Shown here: piece after piece, positions 1 through 5,154 of the stretch
Position numbering within the stretch: the stretch's first letter is position 1
Layout of the letters: the number at the start of each line of letters is the position of its first letter
Source: Bacillota bacterium
GTDB lineage: Bacteria > Bacillota > Clostridia > Acetivibrionales > DTU013
Length of the DNA: 8,109 bases
Reading direction: 5' to 3'
NCBI GenBank assembly: GCA_023399355.1
Contig: JAEWQC010000068.1
Span: 1 to 8,109, forward strand
The notes under the pieces: model-generated
Seen by the model: the letters and a program-made list of their open reading frames with translations, nothing else
What the model was told of the DNA's origin: nothing
Databases searched by the model: none
Position numbers and translations under genes: made by a program

Positions 1-640
1 GGGTATCCGTATATACAATCGGGATATCGAGGTATAACGGTGTTGCAGCCAGACAGAACAAGGAAGTCAGGACTGCGGCTCTTTGGCCGTATGTCTTGTA
101 TGCCAGCAGGCAGGCCCCGATAATGGAAGAGGTAACACAAATCATATTCAATATATACGGGGTTGCCGGATATCCACCAAACAGAAATTTAAAGGTGCCT
201 ATGATCACGGCAGGGTACAGGTTGTAAGGGTATTCCTGAAAATAACCCCAATTGCGTACTGCATGTCCTGATGAAATATCATCCGAGGCATTGATGATTG
301 CACCGAAATCCCAGGAAGGCTTTACTCTCAGTTCAAATAAACACAATGCCTGAAGTGCTGTATTTATGACTATTAGTGTAAGGATGGCTGCTTTTGCATT
401 TTTCTGACCCATTTTTCTGACCCAATATTTGTCTATTGCCCATAAGATCAAAAAACAAAGCAAAAACACTAAAACAGCGGGAAACCCCTTTAATGGGTGT
501 GATTTATTTTTAATGACAGGGAAAACCATTCGTATAGTAACATATCCAAAAAAAACCGAGGCAATTAAAAATATCGTGTAATTATAAAACTTCGCAGCAG
601 AGCCTGTTTTTTCATATGATTTATCTATATCTGGAATCAC
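1..640 (-). CDS. GT39-like polytopic membrane glycosyltransferase, N-terminal part (runs off the window)
   Basis: This minus-strand frame is open from a GTG at 640 to the window edge, giving about 213 residues with no stop. It has hydrophobic segments near residues 15-37, 50-70 and 83-105. These are followed by an Asp in PSWDFGAI (about residue 111), the motif GYFQEYPYNLYP, and YTDT at the very end. This arrangement matches GT-C membrane glycosyltransferases of the PMT/ArnT (GT39) type, which move a sugar from a polyprenyl-phosphate donor to an outer-surface acceptor; the acidic residues of the early outer loops are expected to be catalytic. The start is uncertain. An in-frame TAG lies three codons before the GTG, and the purine run AGGGG sits too close to be an ideal ribosome binding site. 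An in-frame ATG at 529 would remove the first hydrophobic segment. The gene diverges from the gene at 816. The acceptor is unknown, and the C-terminal half lies outside the window. Confidence 0.75.
   Translation of the reverse strand, partial: MIPDIDKSYEKTGSAAKFYNYTIFLIASVFFGYVTIRMVFPVIKNKSHPLKGFPAVLVFLLCFLILWAIDKYWVRKMGQKNAKAAILTLIVINTALQALCLFELRVKPSWDFGAIINASDDISSGHAVRNWGYFQEYPYNLYPAVIIGTFKFLFGGYPATPYILNMICVTSSIIGACLLAYKTYGQRAAVLTSLFCLAATPLYLDIPIVYTDT
398..423. repeat. Perfect 13-bp tandem duplication inside the glycosyltransferase gene
   Basis: ATTTTTCTGACCC occurs twice back to back, at 398-410 and 411-423. It lies in the region coding for a basic loop (WVRKMGQKNAK) between two hydrophobic segments. 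Thirteen is not a multiple of three, so loss or gain of one copy would shift the reading frame. With two copies, the sequence on both sides reads as one sensible membrane protein. Confidence 0.9.
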
Positions 641-736
641 CCCTGAATACTATTTCATCTTATTATGTTTCAATAAAAATAAATCATGAAAGGTAAATTG
701 CAGCAGTCAAATAAATTTAACCGGACGTATACTGTA

Positions 737-765
737 TTGTTTATGCAAGGCAGGTATGTTAAAAT
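737..765 (+). promoter_or_regulatory. Candidate sigma-A promoter for the DUF6106-like gene
   Basis: TTGTTT at 737-742 (-35, four of six consensus bases) and TAAAAT at 760-765 (-10, five of six) are separated by exactly 17 bases. The predicted start, near 772, would give a leader of about 44 bases containing the ribosome binding site at 803-809. This is an assignment by eye; the divergent gene's promoter in 641-736 was not convincingly located. Confidence 0.45.
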
Positions 766-815
766 CATTTTTACAGGCAGTTCTAATTATGAACGGTTTT
801 GCGGGAGGGCATTTT

Positions 816-1442
816 ATGGATACATTTATTGAAAAGCTGGTTACAAGGAAGCGCGGGTTCAAGGATAGTCTGCTTACATCGGGCATAGTGACCGGCGTAA
901 TCATTCTGGTTCTGCTGTGCATTACGGTCAAAATACTGCAGTCTATCGGTATCTTTTTCGCGGCCGGTATCATCTATCTTGGATATCGTCTGATTGTAGC
1001 ACGGAACGTGGAATTTGAGTATATTGTCACAAATGGCGAGCTTGATATAGATAAAATCATTGCCCAAAGAAAAAGGAAGAGAATTTTCAGCGCAAGCTGC
1101 AAGGAGTTTGATATTCTGTCGCCCGTAAAGAGCAACAGCTTCAGCCAGTCGGTACAGAGCATAAAGTGCAGGATTGACGCCTCGAGTTCGATTGATTCGC
1201 CAGGAGCTTACTTTGCGACACTGAATTACAAGGGTAACAGGACATTGCTGATATTTGAGCCGGATGAAAAGATATTGAACAACTTTAAGATCTTCATACC
1301 GAGAAAAATCAATACAGTCGCCAATACGACGAAAATAACCAATGCAACCAATACGACTAACATAACCAATGCCACCGATACTACCGATACTACCGATACT
1401 ACCGATACTACCGATATTACCGATACTACCGATTCGAACTAA
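816..1442 (+). CDS. Two-helix membrane protein with repetitive Thr/Asn/Asp tail, probable DUF6106 family
   Basis: The product is 208 residues. The ATG at 816 is chosen because GGGAGGG (803-809) lies six bases upstream; an in-frame ATG at 756 would add 20 residues and has no comparable site. Residues 1-18 are polar and basic (MDTFIEKLVTRKRGFKD). Two hydrophobic helices follow at about 22-41 and 43-60. A charged domain at about 65-165 contains EYIVTNGELDIDKIIAQRKRKR, here split as EYIVTNGELDIDK then IIAQRKRKR. This resembles what I recall of a Clostridial family of unknown function, DUF6106, and the soluble part could be a small bacterial PH-like fold. Residues 169-208 are low complexity, starting with two ANTTKITNA-like nonapeptides and ending in TDT triplets, all encoded by a DNA tandem repeat. 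The tail may be specific to this strain. An intrinsic terminator follows, so the gene is probably monocistronic. Function unknown. Confidence 0.75.
   Translation: MDTFIEKLVTRKRGFKDSLLTSGIVTGVIILVLLCITVKILQSIGIFFAAGIIYLGYRLIVARNVEFEYIVTNGELDIDKIIAQRKRKRIFSASCKEFDILSPVKSNSFSQSVQSIKCRIDASSSIDSPGAYFATLNYKGNRTLLIFEPDEKILNNFKIFIPRKINTVANTTKITNATNTTNITNATDTTDTTDTTDTTDITDTTDSN
1320..1436 (+). repeat. Two-level tandem repeat (27-bp and 9-bp periods) encoding the protein tail
   Basis: Thirteen consecutive 9-bp units can be aligned. The first six form two 27-bp copies (1320-1346 and 1347-1373), each three 9-mers long: (G/A)CCAATACG, then ACGAAAATA or ACTAACATA, then ACCAATGCA or ACCAATGCC. After that the 9-mer becomes ACCGATACT: four exact copies (1374-1409), one ACCGATATT (1410-1418), another exact copy (1419-1427), and a decayed copy (1428-1436). 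The stop codon lies two codons later. The period is in frame, so changes in copy number alter only the tail length. Confidence 0.95.
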
Positions 1443-1461
1443 TCAATGCCAATATCTTATG

Positions 1462-1497
1462 GGCGCTCCCGGAAAGAATCACAAGGGAGTGCCTTTT
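1462..1497 (+). terminator. Intrinsic terminator after the DUF6106-like gene
   Basis: GGCGCTCCC (1462-1470) pairs along all nine positions, with one G-U, with GGGAGTGCC (1485-1493). The loop is 14 bases and four T residues follow (1494-1497). It begins 20 bases after the stop codon of the upstream gene. Confidence 0.75.
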
Positions 1498-1511
1498 GCA
1501 TATAGGGGGTT

Positions 1512-1610
1512 CTGTCATTCCTGTTTATCCTTGGCATTGCCATCCCTTCGGTGTCCTATGCCTTGACGGACAGGCAGAGTATAGTGGAGCGGCTGCGGGC
1601 AGTTGAATAG
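1512..1610 (+). other. Signal-peptide-like reading frame of unknown status between two terminators
   Basis: The frame starting at CTG 1512 and ending at TAG 1610 encodes 32 residues: a hydrophobic stretch (LSFLFILGIAIPSVSYA), then a polar helix-prone part (LTDRQSIVERLRAVE). It looks like the start of an exported protein, with a possible cleavage after SYA. It has no ATG, GTG or TTG start in a good position: an in-frame TAG lies just upstream and the G run at 1505-1509 is close to the CTG. It could be a decayed gene fragment, a small secreted peptide with an unusual start, or chance. Nothing else recognisable lies in 1498-1654. Confidence 0.2.
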
Positions 1611-1654
1611 CTCTCAGGGGCATCAATTATTTACAGAAAAGATACTTGCAGTAG

Positions 1655-1690
1655 AAAGTCTTACAGGTGCGGAACCTGCAGGACTTTTTT
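1655..1690 (+). terminator. Strong intrinsic terminator in the intergenic region
   Basis: AAAGTCTTACAGGT (1655-1668) pairs with ACCTGCAGGACTTT (1674-1687) over 14 positions, with one T-G and one A-C mismatch. The loop is five bases, and the second arm runs into six T residues (1685-1690). It lies about 160 bases beyond the first terminator, so a second transcript may end here, starting somewhere in 1498-1650. It could also act as a backup terminator. Confidence 0.75.
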
Positions 1691-1816
1691 ACTTATTTGC
1701 CGCTGCTGCTCCGGAAATTAACAGCCTGTATTGTGTTCATTCATGATGTTCCTGAAGCAACAATTGTATTAAAACTTCTTGTGTTTAACATTTTTTAAAG
1801 AATGGAAGCAGGCTTT

Positions 1817-1837
1817 TGTCGAATTATGAAGTATAAT
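1817..1837 (+). promoter_or_regulatory. Candidate promoter with a Spo0A-box-like site before the GH18 gene
   Basis: TATAAT at 1832-1837 is a perfect -10 element. TGTCGAA at 1817-1823 matches the core of the Spo0A binding box (TGTCGAA), the master sporulation regulator of Firmicutes. The base run at the expected -35 position (1809-1814, CAGGCT) is poor, which would fit dependence on an activator. The box would, however, lie between -35 and -10 for this -10, a position that can also mean repression. The predicted start is near 1844. Confidence 0.4.
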
Positions 1838-1848
1838 AGGGGGGAGGA

Positions 1849-1929
1849 ATGTCCTGTTTTAACGCTATAGATATAGGCTTTATGGAAGAATATGACGATT
1901 ATATTGATTTTATTCGGGGGTACTTGTGA
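1849..1929 (+). CDS. Possible 26-residue leader peptide overlapping the GH18 start
   Basis: An ATG at 1849 opens a 26-codon frame ending at TGA 1927-1929, overlapping the GTG of the GH18 gene (1926-1928) in the sequence GTGA. This is a typical arrangement for translational coupling. The peptide is acidic and aromatic (its end reads MEEYDDYIDFIRGYL). The run AGGGGG (1838-1843) could pair with 16S rRNA at a spacing of five; GGAGG (1843-1847) is too close to the ATG. Against it: if transcription starts near 1844, as the TATAAT suggests, the ribosome site would be mostly outside the mRNA. I do not recognise the peptide. Confidence 0.3.
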   Translation: MSCFNAIDIGFMEEYDDYIDFIRGYL

Positions 1930-3671
1930 AGAAACTCTATTTGAGGTTGACGGTTTATATTATCATAGTTGTAATTGTCGGCGGATTTGCATACGGTGTC
2001 TATAAAGCGTTCTTTGCACCGAATGATACTATTGTTCCAGCGTTTGCAGAGGGAAAGCTGAATGTCGTCGTCGGGGGAGAGGTGATCGACAACGGAGGTG
2101 AGCCCGTCATTGTCGATGGCAGAATCCTTTTGCCGCTGCCTCTTGTCAGGCAGTATATCGATCCCAACATCAACTGGGATAAGAAAGCTCATAAGCTGAC
2201 CATCACTACGAAGGACAGGGTGATCAGAATGAAGACGGGGAGTCTGGAAGCGTATGTGAATAACAAGCCTGTGAACCTCAATATACCGGCAAAAGAAGAA
2301 AAAGGCGGCGTTCTGGTACCTATCGAGTTTCTGAGTGAATTTTACGGAATTGAGATAGCCTTGAACAAGGATAATACTGTTGTCATTATAGATTTTAAAA
2401 ACAACAAAGGGCAGACGGCAGAGCCGGTCAAATCCGGTGCCGTTGTCAGGACCGGGCGGTCCACGGCTTTCCCTATTGTGAAAAGGCTGGAAGGCGAAGA
2501 AGGAGGCGATAGCGTCCTCCTGGTTTTCAAGGATTATGACAAATGGTACAAAGTACGCACTGCTGAAGGTGCAGTGGGGTATATCGAGAAAAGGTTTGTA
2601 GCAGTGAAGCCTGCATCAGCAGTCGAACCGGTGCAGGATGAAAACGGGGTTGCCGTATGGAAGCCCCAAAACGGCAAAATCAATATGGCATGGGATTACG
2701 CCTACAATATGAAATCGAACCTGTCCACAAGGACCATAATAAAAGGCCTGGATGTAATATCACCCACCTGGTTCCAGGTGGTCGGTATTGATGGAGAGAT
2801 CGAGAACCATGCTGATGGTAAATATGTTGAATGGGCGCATAAAAACGGGTACAAGGTTTGGGCACTTTTCAGCAATAACTTCAGCGAAAGTGAAAATACC
2901 GGCAAATTTTTGAACAATACAGACTCCAGGGAGAATGCCATCAAGCAGCTTCTGGCCTTTGCCGCGCTATACAAGCTGGACGGCATCAACCTGGACTTTG
3001 AGAGCATGAAAGACAGAGACAAGGATTCGCTTACCCAGTTCGTCAGGGAATTATCGCCGCTTCTTCGGGAACAGGGACTGGTAGTTTCCGTAGATGTCAA
3101 TCTGCTGCCGTGTTATGACAGAAAGGCGCTGGGCAAATCAGCCGATTATGTTGCGCTGATGGCTTATGATCAGCACTGGAGCGGCGGCGGTGTCGCCGGA
3201 TCGGTTGCCCAGCTGAGTTGGACGGATGGGGCTGTGCAAAGCTTTCTTAGGGATGTGCCCGCAGAGAAGCTGATACTTGGTATGCCTTTTTATACCAGAC
3301 TATGGAAGGAAACTCCGGATAGTGGTAAAATAAAACTAACCAGCCAGGCTCTATCCATGAAAGGCATACGGAAATTATTGGAGGAGAGCAAGGCGCAGAA
3401 AACCTGGGACGAAGAGAGCGGTCAATTTTACAGTGAATATACCAAGGATGGCGCTACATATAAAGTGTGGCTTGAAGATGCGAATTCTTTGAATCTGAGG
3501 ACTTCGCTGGTGCATAAGTACGAACTGGCCGGAGCGGCCGCTTGGAGGCTTGATTTTGAAGTGCCGGAGGTCTGGAATGTGATCAGCCGCAACCTTAAGG
3601 TGATTGGCAGTTACTCGGAATGGAAGCTGGAGAACAAAAACGCACAATATGCTTTTTCGGGAGGCAGTTAA
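1926..3671 (+). CDS. Membrane-anchored GH18 glycoside hydrolase with stalk-like and SH3 domains
   Basis: The product is 581 residues. A short basic N-terminus is followed by a hydrophobic helix at about 10-28, acting as a membrane anchor or signal; AFA at 39-41 is a weak cleavage candidate. Residues about 45-157 resemble the copper-amine-oxidase N-terminal (stalk) domain, with GRILLPLPLVRQYI and GGVLVPIEFLSEFYG as its paired strand-helix repeats. Residues about 168-228 look like a bacterial SH3 domain (VVRTGRSTAFPIV, WYKVRTAEGAVGYI). GH18 spans about 255-560: DGINLDFE at 352-359 carries the acid Glu359 and Asp357, MAYDQHW at 412-418 carries Tyr414, and AAAWRLDFE lies near 537-544. The usual DxxDxDxE has Asn355 at its second Asp position, as I recall for spore-type YaaH/SleL relatives. 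It probably hydrolyses beta-1,4 bonds next to N-acetylglucosamine in peptidoglycan, cortex or chitin. The GTG start has GGGGG five bases upstream. The mgtC-like gene follows after one base. Confidence 0.88.
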   Translation: MKKLYLRLTVYIIIVVIVGGFAYGVYKAFFAPNDTIVPAFAEGKLNVVVGGEVIDNGGEPVIVDGRILLPLPLVRQYIDPNINWDKKAHKLTITTKDRVIRMKTGSLEAYVNNKPVNLNIPAKEEKGGVLVPIEFLSEFYGIEIALNKDNTVVIIDFKNNKGQTAEPVKSGAVVRTGRSTAFPIVKRLEGEEGGDSVLLVFKDYDKWYKVRTAEGAVGYIEKRFVAVKPASAVEPVQDENGVAVWKPQNGKINMAWDYAYNMKSNLSTRTIIKGLDVISPTWFQVVGIDGEIENHADGKYVEWAHKNGYKVWALFSNNFSESENTGKFLNNTDSRENAIKQLLAFAALYKLDGINLDFESMKDRDKDSLTQFVRELSPLLREQGLVVSVDVNLLPCYDRKALGKSADYVALMAYDQHWSGGGVAGSVAQLSWTDGAVQSFLRDVPAEKLILGMPFYTRLWKETPDSGKIKLTSQALSMKGIRKLLEESKAQKTWDEESGQFYSEYTKDGATYKVWLEDANSLNLRTSLVHKYELAGAAAWRLDFEVPEVWNVISRNLKVIGSYSEWKLENKNAQYAFSGGS

Positions 3672-3672
3672 G

Positions 3673-4335
3673 ATGCAATATACGCTTGAAATCGTCCTGA
3701 GACTCATTCTTGCGGCATTCCTGGGAGGTGTTGTCGGGTATGAAAGAGAACATACGAACAGGCCGGCCGGTTTTAGAACACATATCCTTGTTTGTGTTGG
3801 CTCGGCGCTTGTCATGGTGACTTCCGAATTCATATTTGACAAATACGGCAAAGCTGCAAATATCGATCCTGCAAGGCTTGGCGCGCAGGTCATCAGCGGG
3901 ATAGGCTTCCTTGGAGCCGGCACTATTATAAGGGACGGCTTTAATGTCCGCGGCCTTACCACGGCAGCAAGCCTCTGGGCTGTATCCTGTGTCGGTATCG
4001 CTGCAGGGATCGGCTTTTACGAAGGGGCTGTTGCTGCCACTCTGATGATTTTCCTGACACTGATCTCCCTGAAGAAGGCGGAGAAATATTTTAACAAAAA
4101 AAATAAATACAAAGCATTGACCATAGAATCGGAGAACTTGACAGGCCAGGTCGGAAATGTCAGCAGTGTCTTCGATAAATATTGTATAGAGATGAAAAGT
4201 ATACAGCTCTTTAAAAACAAGGAAAATGCCCTCATGATAAAGATGCTTGTAAAAATGCCCGAAGGCAGGACAGGTATGCAGGCAATGAATGATCTGCAGG
4301 TGCTTCAGGGCATCCGAAAGATCTATGAAGAGTAG
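3673..4335 (+). CDS. MgtC/SapB-family membrane protein
   Basis: The product is 220 residues, close to the usual 225-230. The ATG at 3673 is chosen because GGGAGG (3659-3664) lies eight bases upstream and the protein then starts exactly like the family (MQYTLEIVLRLILAAFLGGV). An in-frame ATG at 3604 lies inside the GH18 gene. The N-terminal membrane domain (about 5-137) carries the family signatures GYEREHTNRPAGFRTHILV at 22-40, QVISGIGFLGAGTIIRDGF at 72-90 and VRGLTTAASLWAVSCVGIA at 92-110. The C-terminal part (about 147-219) matches the ACT-like soluble domain position. In Salmonella and Mycobacterium, MgtC supports growth at low magnesium and in macrophages and affects ATP synthase; environmental Clostridial members are largely uncharacterised. 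It starts one base after the GH18 stop, so the two are cotranscribed and probably translationally coupled. Whether the pairing has functional meaning is unknown. Confidence 0.9.
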   Translation: MQYTLEIVLRLILAAFLGGVVGYEREHTNRPAGFRTHILVCVGSALVMVTSEFIFDKYGKAANIDPARLGAQVISGIGFLGAGTIIRDGFNVRGLTTAASLWAVSCVGIAAGIGFYEGAVAATLMIFLTLISLKKAEKYFNKKNKYKALTIESENLTGQVGNVSSVFDKYCIEMKSIQLFKNKENALMIKMLVKMPEGRTGMQAMNDLQVLQGIRKIYEE

Positions 4336-4339
4336 TTGC

Positions 4340-4987
4340 TCAGCGTATCCTTATGAGTGCCATGGTAATCAGCAAGACACCCGGAACGACGGAAAGCACT
4401 TTTTTATTCACCCTCGAAGACTCGCCCAACCGTTTGCCAAGGCGAGTACCGCCTTGAAGAAACAACAGTTGAAAAATACCCGCTGCAAACGGTATAAAGA
4501 GAGAACTGATTCCTGCCAATGCACTTCCTATCCCCACCCCTATGGCATCGACAGACAGTGCAAACCCCAGCAGTAGAGCCTCACGCATGTCAATGACCCC
4601 GGAACTGTCTATATCTCCTTTATCAGGATTTCGTATAACCTGAATGGTAATCCCAAGCGATTTTACCGCGATTTCCAGAAGTTTTCTTTTTTCCGTACAG
4701 GTCTTTTCCTTCACACCCTCTTCTCTTTTAAGAAATGTTTGGAGGATGATATAGGCTCCCATGGCAGCGAGTATTACCGCACCTGATATGCTTGCAGCCG
4801 CAGGCGGAAGGATTCTGTGTGCAGCCTTTCCGGCAATGAGTGCGATGCCGGAGTAAAGAACGGACATAAAGCATATGATGAGTTTTGATGCCAAAGGGAT
4901 CTTTATCTTTCTCATTCCATAGGTAATACCTGCGCCAAAAGCATCCAGACTCAGGGAAATTGCTATCAGCAGTATTGAAAATATCAT
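4340..4987 (-). CDS. ytaF: Sporulation membrane protein YtaF (MntP-related), with an EF-hand loop
   Basis: The product is 215 residues, close to the 210 of Bacillus subtilis YtaF. The ATG at 4987 is preferred: the protein then begins MIFSILLIAISLSLDAFGAG, typical of the family, and AAGGG lies nine bases upstream. Starts at 5017 and 5062 would add polar residues without a better site. The protein is an internal duplication of the MntP type: SLDAFGAGI at 13-21 and SVDAIGVGI at 145-153 are the two matching helix motifs with membrane Asp15 and Asp147. Each half has about three helices. The linker between them (about 87-137) is soluble and contains DIDSSGVIDMRE at 125-136, with acidic or Ser ligands at EF-hand positions 1, 3, 5, 9 and 12 and Gly at 6. 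MntP proteins export manganese; the role and substrate of YtaF are not established. It diverges from the Ca2+ ATPase and converges on the mgtC-like gene with a 4-base gap. Confidence 0.9.
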   Translation of the reverse strand: MIFSILLIAISLSLDAFGAGITYGMRKIKIPLASKLIICFMSVLYSGIALIAGKAAHRILPPAAASISGAVILAAMGAYIILQTFLKREEGVKEKTCTEKRKLLEIAVKSLGITIQVIRNPDKGDIDSSGVIDMREALLLGFALSVDAIGVGIGSALAGISSLFIPFAAGIFQLLFLQGGTRLGKRLGESSRVNKKVLSVVPGVLLITMALIRIR

Positions 4988-5154
4988 TTTACCAGACCCT
5001 TCAAGCTGTTCTTTCATATATATGAAGCATACCGGACATATGTGATAATGGATATGCGGCAAAGTTCCGGATTGCTTGCCCCTGTTCCCGGATTGGTCTA
5101 TTCAGCAGGTCGTTTGAATAAAAATAGGACATAGGGATAAAGGGGTGTCGTAAT
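4988..5154. promoter_or_regulatory. Divergent control region between ytaF and the Ca2+ ATPase gene
   Basis: The 167 bases must hold the start signals of both genes. TTCATATATATGAA at 5013-5026 is a perfect 14-bp palindrome, 25 bases from the ytaF start, and could be an operator or just AT-rich symmetry. GGCAA (5058-5062) and TTGCC (5076-5080) can form a short hairpin around TCCGG. No clear sigma-A, sigma-E or sigma-G promoter and no known cation riboswitch was recognised. The ATPase ribosome site is AGGGGTG at 5141-5147. Confidence 0.4.

Noticed and set aside
83..271. A 62-codon plus-strand open frame
   Set aside because: It lies antisense to the glycosyltransferase, has no plausible family features, and the minus-strand frame reads as a good membrane protein.
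707..1162. Several minus-strand open frames of 62-94 codons
   Set aside because: They overlap the DUF6106-like gene, which has a promoter, a strong ribosome site and a terminator; these frames have no such support.
1369..1566. Plus-strand frame beginning with a PIL repeat
   Set aside because: It is the shifted-frame reading of the 9-bp repeat, starts inside the gene tail and runs through the terminator hairpin.
4289..4576. 95-codon plus-strand frame
   Set aside because: It is antisense to ytaF, polar and compositionally odd, with no ribosome site; ytaF is clearly the real gene.
4988..5154. Cation riboswitch (yybP-ykoY or M-box type) before the Ca2+ ATPase
   Set aside because: Only one short weak hairpin was seen; the conserved loop sequences of those classes and a terminator stem were not found by eye.
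5030..5154. Sigma-E-type promoter upstream of ytaF
   Set aside because: ATATGT and CATATATA elements can be found, but the spacing of 11 bases is too short for the sigma-E consensus.
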